A DNA stretch of 43,969 bases from Acidimicrobiia bacterium. Lineage in GTDB: Bacteria; Acidobacteriota; Vicinamibacteria; Vicinamibacterales; UBA2999. Position numbers and translations under genes: made by a program. Shown one piece after another: positions 30,871 to 39,700 of the stretch. The notes beneath the pieces were generated by a model. That model was not told the DNA's origin. It did no database searches and saw only the letters and a list, made by a program, of their open reading frames with translations. The stretch is from contig VFZH01000014.1 of NCBI GenBank assembly GCA_016871255.1, positions 1 to 43,969 on the forward strand. Reading direction: 5' to 3'. Within the stretch, counting starts at the first letter, position 1, and the number at the start of each line of letters is the position of its first letter.

Positions 30871-31266
30871 CTATTTCCTCAGGGAGCGGATGAAGTTGAC
30901 CAGGTTCCAGATGTCGGGGTCCTTGATGCGATCGCCCCACGGCTCCATGGCGTACTCCGGTGGAATCCCCGACTTGATCGCCGTGAAGATGGCGCCGTCC
31001 GTCGAGCCGTGGTCCCACCTGGTGTCCGTGAGGTTCGAGGGCGGCGGCAGCCCTTCGGCGCTCGGCCCGCCCTGGCCCTTCGGCCCGTGGCAGGCGCCGC
31101 AGTAGCGGGCGTAGATCTTCTGGCCCGCTTCGATCGAGACAGGTGTCGCCTGGACCGGGTTCTTCAGGCTGGCACCCTGCCCGCCGGCCGCGTGGGCGTC
31201 CTGCGCCGAGACGGCCGCCAGGGCGACGAGGGCGACCGCCGCGGTCAGGGCCGTCGTGGTGTGCAC
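30871..31266 (-). CDS. Small periplasmic cytochrome c
   Basis: A 131-residue class I cytochrome c. GTG 31266 is the best start because GAGGTGA stands five bases upstream; an in-frame GTG at 31275 would add three residues. Signal peptide 1-26 (ALTAAVALVALAAVSAQDAHA). The haem site is CGACH at 56-60, preceded by GQKIYARY, and the sixth ligand is probably M107 in PEYAMEPWG, followed by the C-terminal helix DPDIWNLVNFIRSLRK. It lies between the two large haem-propeller genes with gaps of 11 and 4 bases. The likely role is to shuttle electrons from one or both of those proteins to the respiratory chain. Confidence 0.9.
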   Translation of the reverse strand: MHTTTALTAAVALVALAAVSAQDAHAAGGQGASLKNPVQATPVSIEAGQKIYARYCGACHGPKGQGGPSAEGLPPPSNLTDTRWDHGSTDGAIFTAIKSGIPPEYAMEPWGDRIKDPDIWNLVNFIRSLRK

Positions 31267-31277
31267 CGTCTTCACCT

Positions 31278-33440
31278 CTACTTGGCCAGCGGATCGGGCC
31301 GGACCTGGAACTGGATGATCTTGTTCTGCTGTCCCTTGCCGCCCTCGATGTGCCACATGACCTGGCCGGCGTAGGCCGACCAGAGCCCCCGGCCCTTCCA
31401 CCCCGCGTTCGCGTCGTCGATGCGCCCGTCCATTCCCTTCGGGTGGAAGCCTCGCGGGTAGGGCACATTGAGGAGGATCGTCTGGCCGTCCGGCAGCGTG
31501 GCCTTGAGCGAGTCCGAGTTGTTCCCCAGGCCGATCGGGATGTTGTCGCCCAGGCCGGCCGTGTTGAACTGGTCCACGAACGTGTAGTAGTTCGGGTCCG
31601 CGCTGCCCGAGCCGGTGACGCCCTTGAAGTTCGGGCCCGGCTGCTTGTAGAAGGTCCAGCCCTCGACGCAGTGCTGGCCCGTGGCCTCCGGTCCGTTGGT
31701 CACGGTGCACTTGCGGCGGTCGAAGCTGGCCATGTACCCGGCGCCCGTGCCGGCCCAGATGATGCCGTTTCTGTCGATGTCGATTCCGCGCGTGCCCCAC
31801 ACCTCGACCGGGGCGTCGGGATTCATGTACGGCAGCTCGTAGATCTCGGTGAGCGCGGTCGCGGGCGGGTTGTCTCCGGGCACCACACGCAGGATGGTGC
31901 CGGGCGCCGCCTGCGAGGCCACGACCCAGATCGAGCCGTCCATCGGGTTCGGGATGACGCCGTAGTTGCCGAGCGCCACCCGCTTGTCCTTCGCCGGGTC
32001 CACCGGATCGTTGGCCTCGACGAATTCGTCCCGCTGGCCGTTGCCGTTGGTGTCGAGGACGAACGGGAACCAGCCCTGCGATGCCTGCAGGTCGCCGGAC
32101 GTTTCCCAGGTGCGGGTGTCGAAGTACGCCAGGTAGGGTCCCAGGGTGCTGAACCAGAGCCGGTCGTTCTGATCGAACTGCACGTGGTGCGTGTTGAAGC
32201 AGGAGTCGATGGCGGTCCACTTGTCCGCGGCCGGGTCGTACATCGAGATCTGGCGGCCGCTGTTGTTCAGCGGGAGCCTGGCCGCCGACGGGTGGCTCGA
32301 CCCTTCCTTGCACCAGTCCGCGTTGTCGGACGGCCGAACGGTCGAGGTGAACCAGACGCGGCTCCTGGTGTCCATCATCAGGCTGTGCGCGTTGGTGCGG
32401 CTCGTGAAGACCGCCTCCTCGCCCCAGGCCGGCGAAGGCATCGTGGCGCGCTGGCTCCACGAGTGCTGCGGCGGGTTGTTCTCGTCGAGGAACGGCGGCA
32501 TCATCTGCGTCGTGACGTGGGTCTTCGGATCCAGCACCGGGATGTAGTCCGAGCTGTACTCCGTGCCGGAGTAGACCGGGCCGTATCCGTTCACGGTCGG
32601 ATCGCGCTTGTCGGTGCTGACCGTGTCGTGCACGAACTGGTGGCCGTCCATGCCCCAGTCCCACATGTTCAACACGACGTTGCGCTCGAGGCCCGCCGGC
32701 CGCGGCGGCCGGGACGGGAGCTCGCCGGCGGCGATCCGGTCCGCCCAGTCCGCGAACATCTCGATGGCGCGCCCGCGTCCGAAGCGGCTCAGGAAGCTGC
32801 TCATCACGGCGCCGCTCTGGCCCGACGCCACGCGCCGCTCCCAGGCGGCAACCGTGCTCTCGAACTCGCCGAGGCCCTGCGGCATCCCGCGCGTCCCCTT
32901 CGTGCCCATCTGGTGGCAGACCACGCAGCCGTTGATCGTCAGATCGCCGAGGAAGTGCCCCTGGCTCTGCATCGCCGGCGACAGGCCGTTGCCTTCGGGG
33001 CCGGTGCCCGGGAAGTCGCTCGGGGGAGGCGGCTCCAGCAGGGAGTACCAGTAGTTCGCCGGGTAGACCTCGGCGGCGGCGGCCTCGTCCGGCGCGACGA
33101 CGGCCGTCAGGTCGAGCGCGCTGCCGGGCGTGGATTCCACGCGGGGCGAGTCGACCAGGCCGTAGCCGCGGACCCAGATCGAATAGGTGGCGCCGGGGAG
33201 ATCGGGAAGGACGTACCGGCCCTCGTCGTCGGTGACGACGATCTTGCGGTACCCGGTCGGCAGGTCATCCGTCTCGGCAATGACCCAGACGCCGGCTTCC
33301 GGGCCGGCGGCGCTCGAGACGACGCCTCCGATGTCGTCGTCGTCGATGGCGACGCCGCCACCGCTCGAGCAGGACGACACGGTCAGCAACGCGACGCAGC
33401 CGGCTGCCGGCAGCAGCCACGACGCTTTCGGCATGTGCAT
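31278..33440 (-). CDS. Haem-c lipoprotein with carboxypeptidase-regulatory and beta-propeller domains
   Basis: A 720-residue lipoprotein: ATG 33440 is backed by GGAG eight bases upstream, and the lipobox VSSC puts the acylated cysteine at 24. Carboxypeptidase-regulatory-like domain about 37-112, c-haem site CVVCH at 172-176, a helical segment (WERRVASGQSG), then propeller blades with the calcium-type loop LDTNGNGQRDEF and GIDIDRNGIIWAGTGAGYMA. The end MWHIEGGKGQQNKIIQFQVR with PDPLAK is nearly repeated in the fragment at 39891-39995. It differs from its paralogue at 28734 mainly in being lipid-anchored. The pair and the small cytochrome probably form one envelope electron-transfer or oxidase unit. 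Confidence 0.85.
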   Translation of the reverse strand: MHMPKASWLLPAAGCVALLTVSSCSSGGGVAIDDDDIGGVVSSAAGPEAGVWVIAETDDLPTGYRKIVVTDDEGRYVLPDLPGATYSIWVRGYGLVDSPRVESTPGSALDLTAVVAPDEAAAAEVYPANYWYSLLEPPPPSDFPGTGPEGNGLSPAMQSQGHFLGDLTINGCVVCHQMGTKGTRGMPQGLGEFESTVAAWERRVASGQSGAVMSSFLSRFGRGRAIEMFADWADRIAAGELPSRPPRPAGLERNVVLNMWDWGMDGHQFVHDTVSTDKRDPTVNGYGPVYSGTEYSSDYIPVLDPKTHVTTQMMPPFLDENNPPQHSWSQRATMPSPAWGEEAVFTSRTNAHSLMMDTRSRVWFTSTVRPSDNADWCKEGSSHPSAARLPLNNSGRQISMYDPAADKWTAIDSCFNTHHVQFDQNDRLWFSTLGPYLAYFDTRTWETSGDLQASQGWFPFVLDTNGNGQRDEFVEANDPVDPAKDKRVALGNYGVIPNPMDGSIWVVASQAAPGTILRVVPGDNPPATALTEIYELPYMNPDAPVEVWGTRGIDIDRNGIIWAGTGAGYMASFDRRKCTVTNGPEATGQHCVEGWTFYKQPGPNFKGVTGSGSADPNYYTFVDQFNTAGLGDNIPIGLGNNSDSLKATLPDGQTILLNVPYPRGFHPKGMDGRIDDANAGWKGRGLWSAYAGQVMWHIEGGKGQQNKIIQFQVRPDPLAK

Positions 33441-33524
33441 GATTCGCTCCTCAGGGAATTGGGGTCAGGCCGTTCATTGTCTCCGAAGTGGTCCGATGGC
33501 GCGACCTCTGGCGCCGCAGCGGGC

Positions 33525-34049
33525 TCAGAAGGCGCCGAGCGGCAGACCCGGCTCGAACGCACCGCTGGGCTTGAAGATCCGCTTCTTGAAGCGCCAGCCG
33601 TCCGCGGTCTTCACCAGCGTGTCCTCGTAGACCCCGGAGTGGTCCACGAAGGGCGGGCGCGTCGTGACGTTGAAGATCAGGGCGTAGACCGACCCGCGCG
33701 CGCCTTCCGGCGTGGGCGTGATCATCAGCCCCGCGTAGGTGTGCCGGCTCGACCAGCCGTTCTTCTTCAGGCCGGCATGGAAGCCCGCGATCATCCGCTT
33801 GAGGGCGTCGGGGCCCCTGTTGATCCGGCCCGACTGCTCGAACTCGCCGTCAGGCGTGAACAGCGCGGCGTAGTCGCTGCCGTCGCCGCCGCCGCCCATG
33901 TCGGTGACGCGGACGTAGGTGGCGTAGAGCTGCTCGATGTCGACGTAGTCCTGCGCCGTCAGCGCAGGCGGCTCGGCGCGAACGGTCGAGCTGAGGGCGC
34001 ACAGGCCGACGAGGGCAAGGCAGGTGGTCAGGGCCGTTGTGCTTCGCAT
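33525..34049 (-). CDS. Exported SnoaL/NTF2-like protein
   Basis: A 174-residue protein starting at ATG 34049, with AAAGGA upstream. Signal peptide 1-25 (ALTTCLALVGLCALSSTVRA). The SnoaL-type fold follows: LTAQDYVDIEQLYATYVRVT, DYAALFTPDGEFEQSG, PDALKRMIAGFHAG, HTYAGLMITPTPEGARGSVY and TADGWRFKKRIFKPSG. The last two blocks match the protein at 14846. An inserted glycine run GGGG after the first helix is unusual. It is the first gene ahead of the haem-propeller operon, 84 bases from the next start, and may be co-transcribed with it. A TATAAT box is present 48 bases upstream. The function is unknown, an enzyme acting on a small ring compound being one option. Confidence 0.8.
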   Translation of the reverse strand: MRSTTALTTCLALVGLCALSSTVRAEPPALTAQDYVDIEQLYATYVRVTDMGGGGDGSDYAALFTPDGEFEQSGRINRGPDALKRMIAGFHAGLKKNGWSSRHTYAGLMITPTPEGARGSVYALIFNVTTRPPFVDHSGVYEDTLVKTADGWRFKKRIFKPSGAFEPGLPLGAF

Positions 34050-34096
34050 GGCCGGGATCCTTTCGATGCTCAGGGCTCGGGGCCGCAGACGGCGCG

Positions 34097-34102
34097 ATTA
34101 TA
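34097..34102 (-). promoter_or_regulatory. Consensus -10 box (TATAAT) for the SnoaL/haem-propeller operon
   Basis: Perfect TATAAT on the minus strand, 48 bases before ATG 34049. TTGGGA, supplied by the heptad-repeat flank, lies 19 bases further upstream as a possible -35 box. Confidence 0.5.
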
Positions 34103-34117
34103 CAGTCGCGCAGACGC

Positions 34118-34256
34118 GAAATCCCAAATCCGGAAGCCCAAGTCCCAAGCCAACTCCCAACTCCCAAGTGCCAACTCGGATCCGAATCCCCAATCCCCAA
34201 TCCCCAATCCCCAATCGCCAATCAATCATCAATCCCCAATCTCCAATCACCAATGT
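34118..34256. repeat. Degenerate heptanucleotide repeat tract (CCCCAAT), G-quadruplex motif on the minus strand
   Basis: Irregular AAATCCC and ACTCCCA units pass into clean CCCCAAT heptads: CCCC at 34188, 34195, 34202 and 34209. The minus strand thus reads four GGGG runs separated by ATT, a strong G-quadruplex motif. The tract fills most of the space between divergent genes at 34049 and 34293 and begins with the same GACGCGAAATCCCAAATCC as the tract near 19698. Confidence 0.8.
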
Positions 34257-34257
34257 C

Positions 34258-34286
34258 TTGACCTCGCCCGACCCGCGGCGTAAGGT
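34258..34286 (+). promoter_or_regulatory. Promoter TTGACC-17-TAAGGT giving a leaderless mRNA
   Basis: -35 TTGACC (34258-34263) and -10 TAAGGT (34281-34286) are exactly 17 bases apart. The start site seven bases after the -10 box is the G of the GTG at 34293. No ribosome-binding site precedes that codon. Confidence 0.6.
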
Positions 34287-34292
34287 CGCGGA

Positions 34293-36557
34293 GTGAGGCG
34301 TCTGCTGGTTGCGGCGATCGCCGCTGCGGTGGTCTGGACGGGCTCGGCCGCGTCGGCCGAGGACTGGCCCGAGTTCCGAGGCAAGGGCCGCCGAGGCGTC
34401 TGGACCGAGACCGGCATCCTGCGAACCTTCCCGCCCGGCGGGCTCGAGGTGCGGTGGCGGACGCCGATCAGGGGCGGCTACAGCAGCCCCAGCGTGTCGG
34501 AAGGCCGCATCTTCCTCACCGACTTCACCGCCGGCACGGGCCTGGAGGGGACCGAACGGGCCCTCGCCCTGGACGAGGCGACGGGCCGTGTGCTGTGGAC
34601 GCAGGAATGGCCGACCGACTACGCCGGCCTGATGTGGGCGCACGGTCCGCGCGCCACGCCCACGGTGGACGGGGACCGTGTGTACGTCGTGGGGGCCCGC
34701 GGGCGGCTCGTGTGCCTCGATGCGCAGTCGGGCGAGATCCGCTGGAGCGTGCAGGCGGTCGAGGACTACGGCGCGCCGGTGTCGATGTGGGGCGCGGCCA
34801 GCGCGCCGATCGTCGATGGCGATGTCCTGGTTGCCGTGATCAACGGCCCGCCGGATGCGCTGCTCGTGGGGTTCGACAAACACACGGGCCGGGAGCGCTG
34901 GCGCGCGCTGCGCGGGCTGGCGGAGCCGGGCCTGAATCAGCCGCTGGTCATCACGGCCGGCGGCGCTCGCCAGCTGATCTACTGGGGGCCCGACGCGATC
35001 AACTCGCTCGACCCGGCCACGGGGAAGGTCTTCTGGCGCCATCCGTGGCAGGTCGGCGACGCGATGAACCTCGCGCTGCCGGTCCACCACGATCCGTACC
35101 TGCTCCTGTCGCACTTCGGGCGCGGCTCGATGCTGCTCGAGCTGCACCGTGACCGGCCGGGCGTGACCGAGATCTGGCGGGGGACCAGCAGCAGCGAAAT
35201 CCTCACCGACGGCCTGCACTCGATGTACGGCACGCCGATCGTCCAGGACGGGTTCATCTACGGGCTGTGCAGCTACGGACAGCTGCGCTGCCTGCGGCTC
35301 GACAACGCCGAGCGGGTGTGGGAGACGCAGGCGGTCACGGTGGAGCGGGCGCGCTGGGCGTCGGGGAACATCGTCCGGCACCAGGACCGCGTGTTCTTCG
35401 CGAACGACCGGGGCGAGCTGGTGATGGCCAGGCTGACGCCCGAAGGGTACGAGGAGCTCGACCGCACGCAGCTGATCACGCCGACCACGCCGCCCGGCGT
35501 GCGGCGCCGCCTGGGCGCCGTTCAGGTGTCGCACCCGGCCTTCGCGAACCGCCACATCTACGTCCGCAACGACGAGGAGGTCATCGCCTACTCGATGGAG
35601 GCGACGGACGCCGCATCCCCGCCGCCCTCGCCGGTGTCGCGGGCCGAGCCGGCCGCCGCGCCTTCGGCGGCCGTGGCCGCCGTGGAACCCAGCCGCAGGG
35701 TCCACATCCAGTACATGCCCGGGCTGCCCGACGTCCGCAGGCTGGCCGACCCCAACAACACGGCCTACAGCACGCTGTACCTGCTGAGCGGGGGCGGGGC
35801 GAACACGATCGCCTTCGCGACCGACGAGGGGGTCGTCCTCGTCAGCGCCAAGCGCGCCGGCTGGGGCGAGGCGCTCCTGGCCACGCTCGGCCAGGCGACG
35901 AACGAGCCGGTGCGCACGATCATCAACACGGCACCCGATCCCGAGTACGTCGGCGCCAACGGCGAGTACCCCACGGTCACGTCGATCGTGGCCCACGAGA
36001 CCACGCGCACGGCGATGGCCGTGCAGCCGGCCTTCAGCGGAGACAGGGCCCGGTTCCTGCCCGGGCGGACGTACACAGGTGAGCTGTCGCTGTTCGAGGG
36101 GCGCAGCCGGATGCTGTTGCGCGCCTTCGGAGCCGCGCACACCGCGGGTGACACCGTGGTCCACATCCCGGCGTTCCGCCTGGCCTACCTCGGGGAGCTG
36201 TACCCGGGACGCATGCTGCCGCGCATCGACCGGGCCCACGGGGGCAGCGCGCTGGCCTTCGCCGACACGCTCGACAAAGTCATCGCCACGCTCGAGGGGG
36301 TGGAGATCGTGGTCCCGGGGCGGGAGGCGCCGGCGAACCGCGGGAACCTGCTGACCGGCATGCCCCCGCTGGCGGCGCTCGAGGCGTACGGCGGGTTCGT
36401 CCGCGCGGTCGTCGATCACGCGCGCAAGGCGCACGCGGCCGGGACGAACGCGGCCGAGGCGGCCCGGACGCTCGCCCTGCCGGAGCGGTTCGCGTCGTAC
36501 GACACCTCGGGCGCGCAGACGTTCATCGAAACGGTCTACGACGAGCTCGGTCGCTAG
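34293..36557 (+). CDS. Exported PQQ-like propeller fused to a degenerate metallo-beta-lactamase domain
   Basis: A 754-residue protein with GTG start 34293. Signal peptide 1-22 (LLVAAIAAAVVWTGSAASA). Residues about 23-440 form an outer-membrane/quinoprotein-like propeller: DWPEFRGKGRRGVW, GYSSPSVSEGRIFLTD, RATPTVDGDRVYVVGARG, LVCLDAQSGEIRWS and SAPIVDGDVLVAV. A proline-rich linker (about 445-470) leads to a metallo-beta-lactamase-like domain (about 500-754). Its usual T-H-x-H-x-D-H metal motif is replaced by T-A-P-D-P-E-Y (546-552), although the later AAHTAGD (H616) is kept. The fusion is thus probably a binding or scaffold protein rather than a hydrolase. It precedes a TonB-dependent receptor, and a 21-bp inverted repeat overlaps its stop codon. 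Confidence 0.8.
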   Translation: MRRLLVAAIAAAVVWTGSAASAEDWPEFRGKGRRGVWTETGILRTFPPGGLEVRWRTPIRGGYSSPSVSEGRIFLTDFTAGTGLEGTERALALDEATGRVLWTQEWPTDYAGLMWAHGPRATPTVDGDRVYVVGARGRLVCLDAQSGEIRWSVQAVEDYGAPVSMWGAASAPIVDGDVLVAVINGPPDALLVGFDKHTGRERWRALRGLAEPGLNQPLVITAGGARQLIYWGPDAINSLDPATGKVFWRHPWQVGDAMNLALPVHHDPYLLLSHFGRGSMLLELHRDRPGVTEIWRGTSSSEILTDGLHSMYGTPIVQDGFIYGLCSYGQLRCLRLDNAERVWETQAVTVERARWASGNIVRHQDRVFFANDRGELVMARLTPEGYEELDRTQLITPTTPPGVRRRLGAVQVSHPAFANRHIYVRNDEEVIAYSMEATDAASPPPSPVSRAEPAAAPSAAVAAVEPSRRVHIQYMPGLPDVRRLADPNNTAYSTLYLLSGGGANTIAFATDEGVVLVSAKRAGWGEALLATLGQATNEPVRTIINTAPDPEYVGANGEYPTVTSIVAHETTRTAMAVQPAFSGDRARFLPGRTYTGELSLFEGRSRMLLRAFGAAHTAGDTVVHIPAFRLAYLGELYPGRMLPRIDRAHGGSALAFADTLDKVIATLEGVEIVVPGREAPANRGNLLTGMPPLAALEAYGGFVRAVVDHARKAHAAGTNAAEAARTLALPERFASYDTSGAQTFIETVYDELGR

Positions 36558-36617
36558 TGCAGCGCAGGCGAGATGGCGTCAAGGAGGATTGATGCGATCT
36601 CGCCTGCGCTGCACTAG
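36554..36617. repeat. Perfect 21-bp inverted repeat with a ribosome-binding site in the loop
   Basis: Arms 36554-36574 and 36597-36617 are perfectly complementary and start and end with CTAG; the TAG stop of the preceding gene is inside the first arm. The 22-base loop contains AAGGAGG (36580-36586) and ATG at 36592. No T-tract follows. It may be a terminator, a small mobile palindrome or a regulatory element. Confidence 0.75.
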
Positions 36618-36675
36618 GGCACGGCGAGTCGTCTGTGCTCATCGGGCCAGGCCGTGTCGGCTTCTCAGGCCGTGA
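36592..36675 (+). CDS. Possible 27-codon leader peptide
   Basis: AAGGAGG five bases before ATG 36592 is one of the strongest ribosome-binding sites in the window. The frame encodes 27 residues, ten of them arginine, starting MRSRLRCTRARRVVCAHRAR, and stops at TGA 36673-36675. Its first eight codons lie in the second arm of the 21-bp inverted repeat, so translation would open the hairpin. It may equally be chance; there is no other support. It lies about 100 bases before the TonB-dependent receptor gene. Confidence 0.25.
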   Translation: MRSRLRCTRARRVVCAHRARPCRLLRP

Positions 36676-36683
36676 CTCAGCCA

Positions 36684-36712
36684 TTGCGGCGGTCCTACCT
36701 CATCCATTAAAC
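36684..36712 (+). promoter_or_regulatory. Promoter candidate for the TonB-dependent receptor gene
   Basis: TTGCGG (36684-36689) and TTAAAC (36707-36712) are 17 bases apart, in a locally AT-richer patch. The start site would be near 36719, immediately before a hairpin in the leader. Confidence 0.4.
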
Positions 36713-36719
36713 TGCGCCA

Positions 36720-36741
36720 GGCCGGGGTTTCGCCCCCGGCC
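36720..36741 (+). promoter_or_regulatory. 5' leader hairpin of the receptor mRNA
   Basis: GGCCGGGG (36720-36727) pairs with CCCCGGCC (36734-36741) around a 6-base loop, at the expected 5' end of the transcript. It may stabilise the mRNA or control its elongation. The ribosome-binding site GAAGGGGG is outside it. Confidence 0.45.
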
Positions 36742-36775
36742 GGCACGTACTTGTCGGATTCTTGAAGGGGGACAT

Positions 36776-39700
36776 ATGGCACTTGGGAAGACGTGGGCCC
36801 GCCTGGGCCTGCTCGTGGCGGCACTGGGCCTGGCCGGCAATGTTGAGGCGCAGACGCTGGGCGCGATCGCCGGTCTGGTGACCGATGCCACCGGCGGCGT
36901 GCTGCCGGGGGTGACGGTGGAAGCCTCCAGCCCGGCGCTGATCGAAGGCGCCCGGACGGCGGTGACGGACGGACAGGGGCGATACAGCATCGTCAGCCTG
37001 CCGCCCGGCACCTACGCCGTGAACTTCACGCTGTCGGGTTTCAGCGTAGTCCGGCGTGAAGGCGTGACGCTGAACGCGGGCTTCACCGCGCCGGTGAACG
37101 CCGAGCTGAAGGTCGGCTCGCTCGAAGAGACCGTGACGGTGACCGGCGCCAGCCCGACGGTGGACGTGCGCAACGTCCGCACGCAGGCCGTGATGGAGCG
37201 CGAGACGCTCGACCAGCTGCCGTCGGCGCAGAACGTGACCTCGTTCGCGTCGCTGACGCTGGGCGCCACGCTGAGCGGGAACGGCAGCGGCGCGGGCGTG
37301 GACGTGGGCGGCTCCGGCGGTCCGATGGGTCTGGCCTCGGTGCACAACAGCCGGGGCAACGACATGAAGACGTCCCAGGACGGGATGAACACCAACAACT
37401 CCATGGGGACGAACGGCGGCATCATGCACTTCGGCCAGGTCTACAACATGGAGGCCGTGTCCGAGGTCGTGCTGTCGCACACCGGCATGAACGCGGAAAC
37501 GGAGACGGCCGGGCTGCAGATCAACTACATCCCGAAGGACGGCGGCAACCGCGTGTCGTTCTCCGGCCGGGCGACGTTTGCCAACGAGGACTTCCAGTCG
37601 GACAACCTCACCGACGGGCTGCGCGCGCGCGGCGTCACCACGGCGTCGACGGTGAAGGAGGTCAGCGACTACGGCTTCGGCCTGGGCGGGCCGATCCAGC
37701 GCGACCGGCTGTGGTTCCACACGGCGCACCGCTGGTGGAAGGCCGACACCTACGCGCCGGGCAGTTTCTGGAACGCGGCGCACGGGCAGAAGGCGGCCAA
37801 CGGCGTGCCGCTGTACGTGGCGGACACCAGCCGGCGCGGGTTCAACTCGGAGCCGTCGCGCGAGAACTCGGTCCGCCTGACGTGGCAGGCGTCGAGCAAG
37901 GACAAGATTGGCTACTACGGCAACCTGGGGCACCACCTGCAGGTCCGCGGGGTCAGCGCGACGCTCGCGCCCGAGGCGGAGCAGATCGCCAGCACGCCGG
38001 CGAACCATCTGAGCCAGGCCACGCTGACGCGCACGCAGTCGAACCGGCTGCTGTTCGAGGCTGGGCTCACGGTGCTCAGAAATCCCTTCGAGTTCCAGTA
38101 TCCGGACGGTGTCGGCGTGGCGGACGTGTCGATCGTGGAGCTGTCGCCTCAGCTTTCCTACAACGCGCGGTCGTCGTCGGCCATCCCCTACAACGTCGGG
38201 GATCCGAGCGACACGGACCAGGTGAACTGGCGCGCGTCGATGGCCTACGTGACCGGCTCGCACAACGTGAAGGTCGGGATGCAGTGGGCGCACGGCTGGA
38301 TCGAGAACAACGGGTCGAACAACCCGATCCCGAACTTCGGGCCGGTCCAGGTCGTGACCAACCGGGGAGTGCCGATCAGCCTGACGCTGTTCGTGCACCC
38401 GCAGTACGTGCGGAGCGACTTCCGCAACATGGGCGTCTACGCGCAGGACCAATGGACGGTCGGCCGCGCGACGCTGAACCTCGGCGTGCGCGGCGACTTC
38501 TTCGACGGCTGGAGTCCGGACCAGACGACGCCGGAGAACCCATACGTGCCGGTGTTCCGCACGAGCCGCGTGGATGGCACGCCGCGGTGGCGTGACATCT
38601 CGCCGCGCCTCGGGTTCGCGTACGACCTGACCGGCGACGGCAAGACGGCCATCAAGGTCTCGGCCGGGAAGTACATGGCGGGCATGGGGACGCAGCTCCC
38701 GCTGCAGAACAACCCCGGCAACGCCATCTCCAAGACGACCACGCGGACGTGGAACGACGCCAACCAGAACTTCTTCCCGGAAGGCGATCCGCGGAACCCG
38801 GCCGCGAACGGCGAGCTGGGGCCGAGCACGAACGCGGCGTTCGGCACGTCGGTGATCACCAACTTCTTCGATCCGGCAATGCTCACGGACAATCGGCCCT
38901 ACACCTGGCAGATCTCCACGTCGGTGGAGCGCGAGCTGCGCGAGGACCTGCGCCTGTCGGTCGGCTACTTCCGGACGTCGCACTACAACCAGACCATCGT
39001 GGACAACACGGCGGTCACGCCGTCCGACTACGACTCGTTCTGCATCACGACGCCGTCGCACGCGGCCCTGCCGGGCGGCGGCGGCCAGCGGGTGTGCGGT
39101 TTCGCGGACGTCTCGTTCGCCGGCCGCGCGCGCGTGCCCCGCAACACGACGAAGCCCGACTCGACCTTCGGCGACCAGACCGAGGAGTTCAACGGCATCG
39201 ACGTCGAAATGCGATACCGCTTCGGCGAGGGTGGCCTCCTCCAGGGTGGCGTGAGCCTCGGCCAGACGGTCAACAACAGCTGCATCGTCGTCGACTCGCC
39301 GCAGGGGATCTCCGGCTCCGTGCCGTTCGACTTCTGCAAGGTGACCGTGCCCTGGTGGGACGGCAACGGGCAGTTCAAGGTGAGCGCCGCCTACCCGCTG
39401 CCGTACGGCGTGGAGTTCAGCGCCATCTACCAGAACCTGGTCGGTCCGGCCATCCAGGCCACGGCGACGATGCTGAACGCCTCCATCGCGCCGGCGCTGG
39501 GACGGAACCTGTCGGCGTGCGCGTCACCGGTCGGCGCGTGCATCGCCACCGCCTCGCTGAGCCTGATCGAGCCGAACACGCTCTACGAGGAGCGCGTGCA
39601 GCAGATCGACCTCCGCTTCGCGAAGGTGTTCAATACGGGGATCGGCCGTACCCGCGCGACCTTCGACCTCTACAATGCGACCAACGCCTCGTCCGTGCTG

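Noticed and set aside
34118-34256. Possible CRISPR array
   Set aside because: The repeats are only seven bases long with no spacers of constant length, so this is a short tandem repeat, not CRISPR.
31143-34283. A 1046-codon open frame on the plus strand
   Set aside because: It runs antisense to the haem-propeller lipoprotein and the SnoaL-like gene, has low-complexity Arg/Ala/Val composition and ends in the heptad tract translated as repeats.
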